Below are positions 6,284 to 12,040 of a DNA stretch of 13,066 nucleotides, piece after piece (within the stretch, counting starts at the first letter, position 1; each line of letters opens with the position of its first letter). A program made the position numbers and the translations under genes. The notes beneath the pieces were generated by a model, which ran no database searches, was not told the origin of the DNA, and saw nothing but the letters and a program-made list of their open reading frames with translations. This stretch comes from Methylovirgula sp. (GTDB lineage: Bacteria; Pseudomonadota; Alphaproteobacteria; Rhizobiales; Beijerinckiaceae): NCBI GenBank assembly GCA_030044485.1, contig JASHVQ010000129.1, forward strand, positions 1-13,066, in the 5' to 3' direction.

Positions 6284-8102
6284 TTTTCTTCACCATCATT
6301 TCGGAACTGAATTGGCGCGGATCTTCGAAAGCCGAACGGCGCGCCGCGGTCTCGATCTTCGCCGCGCGGTTCTTGAGCGCATCGGGACGGCGGCAGTCGA
6401 GCGGCAGGCGGACGCTGACGCAGGTCCCCTTGCCGATTTCGCTTTCAACGGAGATCGAGCCGCCATGCAGGCCGACGAGGCCGCGCACGACGGAAAGGCC
6501 GAGGCCGGTTCCCTCATAAGGTCGGTCGTAGGAGGCACCGGCCTGGAAAAACGGATTGCCGAGGTTGGCAAGATCCTGCGGCGCGATCCCAATGCCGGTG
6601 TCGGCGACCGAGATCACCACATGCGTGCCTTCGGGCCGAAGCTTGATCGTGACGCGGCCGCCGCGCGGCGTGAATTTCACCGCGTTCGACAGAAGATTGA
6701 TGAGAATCTGCTTGCAGGCGCGCTTGTCGCCGACGACATCCTCGAGCTTCTCGGGGTAGGCGCGCACCAGTTCGACGCCGCCTTCGCGGGCCTTGAGCTT
6801 GACCATGTCGCAGCAGAGGTCGATGAGCGGCGCGACGGCGAAGGGTTCGGGGCGGATGTCGAAGGCGCCCGACTGGATCTTCGACATGTCGAGGATCGAG
6901 TTGACGACCGAGAGGAGATGCTGCCCGGACTGCTGGATGATGGTGGCGTATTCGCGCCGCTTCTCGGGGTCCTGCGGCACGAGCTGCACATTGGCGAGCA
7001 TTTCGGCAAAGCCGATGATGGCGTTGAGCGGGGTGCGCAGCTCGTGGCTGACGTTGGCGAGAAATTGGTCTTTCCACAGGTCGACTTCGGCAGCGGCGGC
7101 GCGCGCCGTCTCGAAATCCTCTTCGCGCCGCCGCTGCTCGCTGATGTCGTGTAGGATCGAGACGACGCGGTTGCCGTCGGCCTCGCCGCCGCCCGTCTTG
7201 AAACGCCGCGAGCGCATCTCGACCCAGCGGAATCCGGGATCGGCCTGCGCTCCGGCTCCGCCGGTCGGGGCGGCGCGCAGCCGCAAGGTCGTGCGGACCG
7301 TGGCGGCGGAGGCGGCGGCGTCGGCGACCGCTTTCAAGAGGGTCGGCCGGTCGGCGACGTGGACGCGATCGAAGAGGCCGCGGCCGAGCAATTCGCGGGC
7401 CGGTATGCCGAACAATTCCATGCAATTCGGGCTGACGAATTCGACGATGCCGCTGCGGTCGTGATGCACGACGAGGTCACCGACCGTGTCATAGACGGCG
7501 CGATAATGTTCGGCCTTGAGATGCGCGGAATGGTCGCGCCGCTTCTGAAACTCGACGATCCCGTAGGCGACGAGCGTCGCGTAGAAGATCGCCGGCAAAA
7601 TCAGCAGGGCTGTGTGGCCGGCTCCGAAGCCGGTCCGGATCCAACCCATCTGGTCGGCCAGCGCGAGAACGGCGGCGGCGAGCGCCGAGAACGCCCCGGC
7701 CGCGAACACCAGCCGGAAATCCTGCGAAAGCACGCCCTCGAAAGGGGCGAGCACGAGCCAGACGAGCGCCGCTTCCCAAGGGCCGCCGCCCGCGGCGATC
7801 GTCGCCGCGGCGCCGATGAAGCTGATGACGCAGATCGTCTGCGCCATGAGCAGATCGCCGCTGCGCGACAAAAGCACGACGGCGCCGATCGGCAGCACGC
7901 ACCAGACAAAGACAAGCGCATGCCAGACGGCGGGCGCGCCGTAGATCGCAAGGAACAGCGGCGCCAGGCACATCACCGAGACCGAGCTTGCCAGGCGGCG
8001 CAGAATGAAGGCTTCGTGGCGGTGCCGTTCGGCCTGGCTGTTCAGGACGTTCGGATGAACCAGCGAGGCAATCTGCCGTTCAAGGGCCAACGCGAAACTC
8101 AA
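6276..8102 (-). CDS. Membrane PAS-domain sensor histidine kinase (DivJ/PleC-like)
   Basis: This is a hybrid-free sensor kinase of about 608 residues. An N-terminal region with five or six hydrophobic spans (about residues 40-180) is followed by a PAS domain (RAVYDTVGDLVVHHD to HDISEQ, about 201-323). Next is the HisKA dimerisation helix with the phospho-acceptor in FLANVSHELRTPLNAIIGF (His353). The ATPase domain then shows N-box NLLSNAVKFT (469-478), G1 DTGIGIAP (501-508) and G2 GTGLGL (531-536). The PYEGTGLGLSVVRGLVGLHGG segment resembles cell-cycle kinases of the DivJ/PleC group, a family-level impression only. No receiver domain and no response regulator gene are adjacent. The start is uncertain: I chose TTG 8102, with GGGAG eight bases upstream; TTG 8117, 8090 or 8258 are alternatives. 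The extra 52 residues from 8258 look non-coding. The stop overlaps the start of the PG-binding gene. Confidence 0.92.
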   Translation of the reverse strand: MSFALALERQIASLVHPNVLNSQAERHRHEAFILRRLASSVSVMCLAPLFLAIYGAPAVWHALVFVWCVLPIGAVVLLSRSGDLLMAQTICVISFIGAAATIAAGGGPWEAALVWLVLAPFEGVLSQDFRLVFAAGAFSALAAAVLALADQMGWIRTGFGAGHTALLILPAIFYATLVAYGIVEFQKRRDHSAHLKAEHYRAVYDTVGDLVVHHDRSGIVEFVSPNCMELFGIPARELLGRGLFDRVHVADRPTLLKAVADAAASAATVRTTLRLRAAPTGGAGAQADPGFRWVEMRSRRFKTGGGEADGNRVVSILHDISEQRRREEDFETARAAAAEVDLWKDQFLANVSHELRTPLNAIIGFAEMLANVQLVPQDPEKRREYATIIQQSGQHLLSVVNSILDMSKIQSGAFDIRPEPFAVAPLIDLCCDMVKLKAREGGVELVRAYPEKLEDVVGDKRACKQILINLLSNAVKFTPRGGRVTIKLRPEGTHVVISVADTGIGIAPQDLANLGNPFFQAGASYDRPYEGTGLGLSVVRGLVGLHGGSISVESEIGKGTCVSVRLPLDCRRPDALKNRAAKIETAARRSAFEDPRQFSSEMMVKKIA

Positions 8103-8230
8103 ACGCCGAACTCCCAACGCTTGCGGCGAAGGCGGCCGTGATCCGCGGCGCCGTTCCGGCGGATCGGAGTGTCGCGGGTTTGGACGCGGCGGATCGGTGG
8201 CCTCTTCCGCGCAAGATTCGCAGGCCCGCC

Positions 8231-8245
8231 TTAAGTGAACCCTAA
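8231..8245 (-). promoter_or_regulatory. CtrA-like binding site upstream of the histidine kinase
   Basis: TTAA, seven bases, CTAA on the plus strand, that is TTAG-N7-TTAA on the kinase strand. This matches seven of eight bases of the alphaproteobacterial CtrA box TTAA-N7-TTAA. It lies about 130 bp upstream of the chosen kinase start. A single near-match can occur by chance. Confidence 0.3.
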
Positions 8246-8342
8246 GCGCCGGGATCAAAACGGCTTCGAAGCTCGGAGGCGGCGCGTGCAGGCGGCCGCG
8301 CGGGCCGAAACTTCCGCCTATGGTTTAGAACCGGTTGCGAAC

Positions 8343-8354
8343 ACGGGTACCCGT
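8343..8354. repeat. 12-bp perfect palindrome, possible operator
   Basis: ACGGGTACCCGT reads the same on both strands and lies between two divergent genes, about 46 bp before a candidate -35 element of the DUF5330-like gene. I do not recognise it as the site of a known regulator. Confidence 0.35.
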
Positions 8355-8399
8355 CGGGGAGCGGGCATGGTCAGCAAAACGTAAAGACGGAGGTTCGAA

Positions 8400-8429
8400 T
8401 TGTCGGGCCGATAATGGGGCGAATTTTAT
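8400..8429 (+). promoter_or_regulatory. Candidate sigma-70-type promoter for DUF5330-like gene and sufE
   Basis: TTGTCG (8400-8405), an 18-bp spacer and TTTTAT (8424-8429) lie about 50 bp before the ATG at 8478. The -10 matches the consensus at four of six positions. Weak, motif-only support. Confidence 0.25.
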
Positions 8430-8477
8430 GCGCCTCTGCCAAGCTGCGCGCGGCCGATCGGGCCGAAACGAGGCACC

Positions 8478-8888
8478 ATGCTCTTTCTGATCCGTTGTGT
8501 CTTTTGGCTGTCCCTGGTCTTCTCGACCATTTTCTCGCCGGAGTTCCGCGCCGCCGGCGCGCAGCAACATGGGCTGGCGCAAGCCGTCGACGAAACGCGG
8601 CCGGGCCTCGACGCCCTGGCGCAGAGTTGGCTCGGCAGCGTCGCCTCTTTCGTAAGGCGCCAGGCGGTCGAACAATGCCTCGAGGACGGTTGCATCAAGC
8701 CGGCGGACGTCCGCAGCCTGCTGGTCGGCTGGACGCAGCAACCTTCGCAGCTTAGGGCGCCCGCGCCGCTCCCGCAAACGGCCGACGTGCCGCTACCTCC
8801 GCGCCGCCCGCATTTTCCGGGGCGGGGACAGGCCCTGGAGAAATCGATGCGCGCGGAATATGTTGATGGGCATATGCGGCGAGGCTGA
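8478..8888 (+). CDS. Small membrane or secreted protein, DUF5330-like
   Basis: This 136-residue protein of unknown function begins with a hydrophobic segment (MLFLIRCVFWLSLVFSTIF), which is either a signal anchor or a signal peptide. The rest is Ala-, Pro- and Arg-rich, with Cys67 and Cys72 in EQCLEDGCI and a proline-rich C-terminus (APAPLPQTADVPLPPRRP). The N-terminus and the position next to sufE resemble DUF5330 proteins of Hyphomicrobiales; the family name is from memory. The start is ATG 8478 with GAGG five bases upstream. The stop is 25 bp before the sufE ATG, so the two genes probably share a transcript. No catalytic motif is visible. Confidence 0.75.
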   Translation: MLFLIRCVFWLSLVFSTIFSPEFRAAGAQQHGLAQAVDETRPGLDALAQSWLGSVASFVRRQAVEQCLEDGCIKPADVRSLLVGWTQQPSQLRAPAPLPQTADVPLPPRRPHFPGRGQALEKSMRAEYVDGHMRRG

Positions 8889-8913
8889 ACTTCGCCCGAG
8901 CCTTGAGCCCGTC

Positions 8914-9360
8914 ATGAACCCCATCGCGAATATTGACGAGATCGTCGAGAATTTCGGCTATTTGGACGAGTGGGACGACCGCTACCGCTATCTGATCGAG
9001 CTGGGCCGCGGGCTCGCGCCGCTCGATCAATCGGCCTATTGCGAGGCCAATAAAGTCGTGGGCTGCGCGAGCCAGGTCTGGCTCGATACGCGCGTCGAGC
9101 CGCGCGAGCATGGCGAACCGGTTCTGACCTTCCGCGCCGACAGCGACGCCCATATCGTGCGCGGCCTCCTGGCGCTGATCCTGGCACTTTACTCGGGCCA
9201 TACGCCGGCGCAGATCCTTTCGACCGATGCGCAGACGCTCTTCCAGGATCTGGGCCTGACCGCGCATTTGACGCGGCAACGTACCAATGGCGTGCGCGCC
9301 ATGGTCGAGCGCATACAGAGCGAAGCGCGCCGCGCCGCCGCCGAAGCCAGGGTTGCCTGA
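8914..9360 (+). CDS. sufE: Fe-S cluster assembly sulfur-acceptor protein SufE
   Basis: SufE takes persulfide sulfur from the cysteine desulfurase SufS and passes it to the SufBCD scaffold in the cytoplasm. The 148-residue protein has the family pattern: an N-terminal helix ending in LDEWDDRYRYLIELG, then NKVVGCASQVWL, where Cys51 is the sulfur-accepting residue, then FRADSDAHIVRGLLALILALYSG and a C-terminal helical part with FQDLGL and LTRQRTNGV. Length is normal. The start is ATG 8914 (MNPIANIDEI); the frame is open 18 codons further but overlaps the preceding gene. The rest of the suf operon is not in this window, so sufE is detached from it here, as in many Hyphomicrobiales genomes. It ends 28 bp from the mucR stop (convergent). 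Confidence 0.95.
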   Translation: MNPIANIDEIVENFGYLDEWDDRYRYLIELGRGLAPLDQSAYCEANKVVGCASQVWLDTRVEPREHGEPVLTFRADSDAHIVRGLLALILALYSGHTPAQILSTDAQTLFQDLGLTAHLTRQRTNGVRAMVERIQSEARRAAAEARVA

Positions 9361-9368
9361 GGAGTTTT

Positions 9369-9395
9369 GCGCTGAGGATCGAGGGCGTTCAGCGC
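9369..9395. terminator. Weak stem-loop between convergent sufE and mucR
   Basis: GCGCTGA (9369-9375) and TCAGCGC (9389-9395) form a 7-bp stem with a 13-nt loop. The mucR TGA stop lies in one arm. No U-run follows on either strand, so it is a possible 3'-end structure rather than a clear terminator. Confidence 0.3.
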
Positions 9396-9796
9396 TTGCG
9401 GCGCCGCTGCTGGCCCAAACCCATCTGCTTGGCGAGATTGGAGCGCGCCTTGGCGTAATTCGGCGCCACCATCGGATAATCGGGGGGCAAGCCCCATTTC
9501 TCCCGATATTCGTCCGGCGACATGTTGTATTGCGTGCGAAGATGTCGCTTTAAGGATTTGAATTTCCTGCCGTCTTCAAGGCAGATGATGTAGTCGTTGG
9601 TGATCGATTTCTTGGCGGGCACGGCGGGTTTGGGGGCTTCGGCCGCGGCCACGGATTGGCCCGAGGTCACCCGCATCAGAGCCGAATGAACCTCATTGAT
9701 GAGCGAGGGCAGATCGCTCGCCGGGACTGAATTGTTGCTCACATAGGCCGAGACGATGTCGGCGGCCAATTCGATGAAGTTATTGGTGTCGGCCAT
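9389..9796 (-). CDS. mucR: MucR/Ros family transcriptional regulator
   Basis: MucR proteins are small zinc-finger-type DNA-binding regulators that act as H-NS-like silencers of AT-rich targets in Alphaproteobacteria, controlling exopolysaccharide, motility and cell-cycle genes. The 135-residue protein has the N-terminal oligomerisation region ([20 protein letters not shown]), a linker, and the finger with [18 protein letters not shown], then [27 protein letters not shown] and a basic tail GQQRRRKR. In the finger the second Cys of Ros is Asp (CLED) and the residues at the second His position are Gln-Tyr (HLRTQY). Starts at ATG 9796 or ATG 9817 are both possible; I chose the shorter form because the N-terminus then fits relatives. 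The upstream region is AT-richer than the rest of the window, which would suit autoregulation. It is convergent with sufE. Confidence 0.93.
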   Translation of the reverse strand: MADTNNFIELAADIVSAYVSNNSVPASDLPSLINEVHSALMRVTSGQSVAAAEAPKPAVPAKKSITNDYIICLEDGRKFKSLKRHLRTQYNMSPDEYREKWGLPPDYPMVAPNYAKARSNLAKQMGLGQQRRRKR

Positions 9797-9861
9797 GGCT
9801 GTGTCCGCGGTGCGCATCGGACCCAAGTGCTTTGAAGAAATGCTTGCGCGGCGAACTTACG

Positions 9862-9881
9862 AAGCTTTCCTTGCAAAGCTT
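9862..9881. repeat. 7-bp inverted repeat in the mucR leader
   Basis: AAGCTTT and AAAGCTT are separated by six bases. It falls between the candidate promoter and the mucR start, so it could be a leader hairpin or an operator. It is short enough to be chance. Confidence 0.3.
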
Positions 9882-9916
9882 TCAGCTCATCGTCCGATTC
9901 GACGTAGAGGACAGTA

Positions 9917-9945
9917 TCAATAAGAGAAAAACTATTCGCGCGCAA
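9917..9945 (-). promoter_or_regulatory. Candidate mucR promoter
   Basis: On the minus strand, TTGCGC (9940-9945 in plus coordinates), a 17-bp spacer and TATTGA (9917-9922) fit a sigma-70-like arrangement inside the AT-richer island, about 120 bp before the mucR ATG. The -35 is only a partial match. Confidence 0.3.
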
Positions 9946-10043
9946 GTACAGGCCAGTGAAATTAAAAATCAAAAGGAATTCATGTCCAATCTTGGCCCGC
10001 AACTAAGACGCTTAGACTGAGCGCCGCTCCGGGATCGAATTCG

Positions 10044-10088
10044 GCGCAAAACCGGGCTTGGCATCGAGGCGCGCAAAACCGGCTTGGC
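10044..10088. repeat. Imperfect direct repeat of 18-19 bp
   Basis: GCGCAAAACCGGGCTTGGC at 10044-10062 recurs as GCGCAAAACCGGCTTGGC at 10071-10088, differing by one G, with an 8-bp spacer. It is non-coding and lies just beyond the stop of the two-TM protein gene. Confidence 0.55.
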
Positions 10089-10090
10089 TT

Positions 10091-10110
10091 TCCGAGACTT
10101 GGTTCTCGAA
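10091..10110 (-). terminator. Stem-loop just after the two-TM protein gene
   Basis: TCCGAGA and TCTCGAA pair with one G-U around a 6-nt loop, seven bases beyond the stop codon at 10118. No immediate U-run follows, but each copy of the direct repeat beyond it contributes GGTTTTGCGC on the minus strand. Possible terminator. Confidence 0.3.
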
Positions 10111-10117
10111 GCGCGGC

Positions 10118-11017
10118 CTAGCCCTCGAAGAAGGCCTTCAATTCCGCCATGGACTGGAAGCGCAGGATGCCCTCCTCCGATTGCGCCTCGATCGAGCCGT
10201 CGGCGTACATGATATAGGCTGTGCCTTCCGCCTCGTAGCGGCCGATGATCTCGGACTGCGGCTCGCCATGCTCCGGCAATGCGTTTGGGGCGAGCGGCGG
10301 CGGCGCTTCTTCGGTCGCGCCGGCCTGCGGAGAGAGTTCGGCATCGAACTTCGCCAGCGCTTCGTCGAGCCAATCGGCGGGCTCCGGCGCCGGCCGCTCG
10401 GGCTCGGGGCTTTTCGGCGAGCGGAAGGGCGCGGGACGTTCGGCGCCCTGATCGGGTTTGGGCGTGTCGATATTGACGCCGACCCGGCGCCAAAGATCGC
10501 TGATCGACGGTTCGCTGCGCTTTTCGGCGCTGGCCTGGGCCACAGCTTTGACAAAAGCCGAGGAGGCACGCGAGGCGGGCGGGTTGGCCGGCCTTGGTCG
10601 GGGCGCGGCGCTTGAGGCCACGGCCGGTTGCGGGGCAGGGGCCGCGGGTCGGGGCTCGGGGCGTTTGGCGGGCTCGGGCTTGCGCGCCGGCATCTCGAAG
10701 GCGTCGTCCTTCGCAAACGTCTCTTGGATCGGGGCGGCGGCGGGCGCGACCGGCAGTTCGGGGACCTCGACCGGCTGGCGCGTCGGCTGGAATCCCGCAG
10801 GGAGCACCTCGCCCTTGGCCAGGGCGCCGCGCAGCCCTTCAAGCGCACCGAGAATGAAGGAAAGCCCGATCGTGACGATGCCGCCGGTGAGAGCCGTTGC
10901 GCCGGCGATGACGCTCGCCCAGCCGCGCTCGACTTCGATGATGCCCGCGCCGGAATAGATCGCATAACCGCCCGCGAGAATGAGCAAGATTCCCAAGACC
11001 AAAAGCACGTTTTTCAT
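10118..11017 (-). CDS. Two-TM, proline-rich protein with a conserved-looking C-terminal module; function unknown
   Basis: This 299-residue protein has two hydrophobic segments at about 4-22 (VLLVLGILLILAGGYAIYS) and 35-60. A long Pro/Ala/Arg/Glu-rich region without predicted fold follows (about 72-250), interrupted by a possible short amphipathic segment SISDLWRRVGVNID (171-184) and by ADWLDEALAKFDAEL (214-228). The last 44 residues form a compact-looking module (IIGRYEAEGTAYIMYADGSI, then a QSEEGILRF strand and MAELKAFFEG). From the charge pattern both termini are probably cytoplasmic. I recall similar C-terminal modules at the ends of otherwise variable membrane proteins in Hyphomicrobiales, but I know no function. 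The start is ATG 11017 with AGAGGAAG about eight bases upstream. It diverges from sodB across 260 bp. Confidence 0.75.
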   Translation of the reverse strand: MKNVLLVLGILLILAGGYAIYSGAGIIEVERGWASVIAGATALTGGIVTIGLSFILGALEGLRGALAKGEVLPAGFQPTRQPVEVPELPVAPAAAPIQETFAKDDAFEMPARKPEPAKRPEPRPAAPAPQPAVASSAAPRPRPANPPASRASSAFVKAVAQASAEKRSEPSISDLWRRVGVNIDTPKPDQGAERPAPFRSPKSPEPERPAPEPADWLDEALAKFDAELSPQAGATEEAPPPLAPNALPEHGEPQSEIIGRYEAEGTAYIMYADGSIEAQSEEGILRFQSMAELKAFFEG

Positions 11018-11041
11018 GTCCGTCTTCCTCTAAGCGGGCGG

Positions 11042-11069
11042 TTGCCGCTTGCTGGACTGCCTCTATGTT
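11042..11069 (+). promoter_or_regulatory. Candidate sodB promoter
   Basis: TTGCCG (11042-11047), a 16-bp spacer and TATGTT (11064-11069). The left arm of the 8-bp inverted repeat overlaps the -10. It would give a long (about 200-nt) leader containing the 15-bp repeats. Motif-only support. Confidence 0.25.
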
Positions 11070-11100
11070 AGCTCTGCACCGGTTGTGATATGGCTAACAT
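11065..11100. repeat. 8-bp perfect inverted repeat, possible operator or leader hairpin
   Basis: ATGTTAGC (11065-11072) and GCTAACAT (11093-11100) are perfect reverse complements around 20 bases. The half-site centres are 28 bp apart, close to an integer number of helical turns (about 2.7), so a looping or tandem-dimer site is conceivable. I do not recognise the regulator. It lies in the divergent region between the two-TM protein gene and sodB. Confidence 0.5.
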
Positions 11101-11223
11101 GCAAACCGACCCTGAATTTCGACCCTCGGGAACCTGCCGTGCCCTGCGCCTGGCCTGGCCCGAGCTTGCCAGCCGGTCCCGATTTCCTAAGTTTGAGGGC
11201 GTATGGGCGAGCCGCGCCCGCCC

Positions 11224-11268
11224 GCTTGATGTAGCCCCGCTTGATGTAGCCCCGCTTGATGTATCCAA
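11224..11268 (+). repeat. Three tandem 15-bp repeats in the sodB leader
   Basis: GCTTGATGTAGCCCC occurs at 11224-11238 and 11239-11253, and a third copy, GCTTGATGTATCCAA, at 11254-11268. The third copy runs into the sodB Shine-Dalgarno. Copies one and two each contain ATG directly followed by TAG (11229-11234 and 11244-11249). The ATG of the third copy (11259) opens a five-codon frame ending in TGA at 11274-11276. Confidence 0.9.
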
Positions 11269-11272
11269 GGAG
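11267..11272 (+). promoter_or_regulatory. Strong Shine-Dalgarno of sodB
   Basis: AAGGAG with five bases to the ATG at 11278, the best ribosome site in the window. It fixes the sodB start and predicts high expression. Confidence 0.85.
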
Positions 11273-11277
11273 TTGAC

Positions 11278-11877
11278 ATGGCCCTTACGCTTCCGCCTCT
11301 CCCCTATGCCTATGACGCGCTCCAGCCGCATATGTCGCGCGAGACGCTCGAATATCATCACGACAAGCATCATAAGGCCTATGTCGATACGGCCAACAAT
11401 CTCCTCAAAGACAGCCCCTTGGCGGACAAGCCGCTGGAGGAGATCGTCAAGGCCGCCTACGGCAAAAACGCGCCTCTCTTCAACAACGCCGCCCAGGCTT
11501 GGAACCACACGCATTTCTGGAACTGGCTCAAGCCCAACGGCGGCGGCAAGATTCCCGGCGTCCTCGAAAAAGCTCTGACCGATGCCTTCGGTTCGATCGA
11601 GGAAGCCAAGAAACAATTCGTTCAGGCGGGCGTCACGCAGTTCGGCTCCGGTTGGGCCTGGTTCGTGGTCAAGAACGGCAAAGTCGAAGTTCTGAAAACG
11701 CCGAACGGCGAAAATCCGCTGGTTCACGGTTCGACCGCCATTTTAGGCGTCGATGTCTGGGAACATTCCTATTACATCGATTATCGCAACCGCCGCCCCG
11801 ATTATCTCCAGGCCGTGTTCGATCACCTCATCAATTGGGACTATGTCGCCGAACTCTACAAAAAGGCGGTGGGATAG
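11278..11877 (+). CDS. sodB: Superoxide dismutase, iron type (SodB)
   Basis: SodB converts superoxide to hydrogen peroxide and oxygen in the cytoplasm. The 199-residue protein has the four metal ligands of the Fe/Mn family: His27 (LEYHHDKHH), His77 (AWNHTHFW), Asp159 and His163 (LGVDVWEHSYYIDYRN). Gln73 in NNAAQAWNH is the outer-sphere glutamine in the position used by iron enzymes, and FGSGWAWFV is also of the iron type. Cambialistic metal use cannot be excluded from sequence. Length is normal and no signal peptide is seen. The start is ATG 11278 with AAGGAG five bases upstream. The leader carries tandem 15-bp repeats and an inverted repeat, so regulation in the leader is possible. It is followed by murJ on the same strand after 163 bp with no clear terminator in between. 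Confidence 0.96.
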   Translation: MALTLPPLPYAYDALQPHMSRETLEYHHDKHHKAYVDTANNLLKDSPLADKPLEEIVKAAYGKNAPLFNNAAQAWNHTHFWNWLKPNGGGKIPGVLEKALTDAFGSIEEAKKQFVQAGVTQFGSGWAWFVVKNGKVEVLKTPNGENPLVHGSTAILGVDVWEHSYYIDYRNRRPDYLQAVFDHLINWDYVAELYKKAVG

Positions 11878-12040
11878 AAGGCCGCGGGTTAGCGCCTTCG
11901 CGCCGCACGAATTCGCGAGTATTTCGGCCCAGGATTGCGGCGATATTGGGATTTGCCGGGCGGGGCGCGGCCGGAGCTTTTGACTTGCGCGCCAAATAAC
12001 AAGATCGTGGCGCTGACGCGCGAATCGCGCCGGTCGGCCC

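Larger units (their letters stand above)
8103..8477. promoter_or_regulatory. Divergent intergenic region between histidine kinase and DUF5330-like gene
   Basis: About 375 bp without a convincing gene if the kinase starts at 8102. It holds a CtrA-like site TTAA-N7-CTAA at 8231-8245, a perfect 12-bp palindrome ACGGGTACCCGT at 8343-8354, and a possible plus-strand promoter TTGTCG-18-TTTTAT at 8400-8429. The open frame that continues the kinase upstream to 8258 is Pro/Arg/Ser-rich and does not look like protein. Confidence 0.5.
9797..10117. promoter_or_regulatory. Intergenic region upstream of mucR: AT-richer island and repeats
   Basis: About 320 bp without a gene, between mucR and the two-TM protein gene (both minus strand). 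Positions 9901-9970 have only 28 G/C in 70 by hand count, well below the surroundings. It also holds an inverted repeat AAGCTTT-6-AAAGCTT at 9862-9881, a candidate mucR promoter at 9917-9945, an imperfect direct repeat at 10044-10088 and a stem-loop at 10091-10110. Confidence 0.5.

Noticed and set aside
7359..8141. Plus-strand 260-residue ORF antisense to the kinase
   Set aside because: It is rich in Asp, Arg, Glu and Gln as expected for an antisense frame of hydrophobic coding sequence; the kinase membrane region is the real gene.
8103..8258. 52-residue N-terminal extension of the histidine kinase from TTG 8258
   Set aside because: Pro/Arg/Ser-rich with no fold or signal, and it overlaps the CtrA-like site; a later TTG with better ribosome-site spacing is available.
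11878..12040. sodB terminator or murJ promoter in the 163-bp gap
   Set aside because: Only a 4-bp GCGC stem and a TTGACT without a properly spaced -10 were found; neither is convincing.
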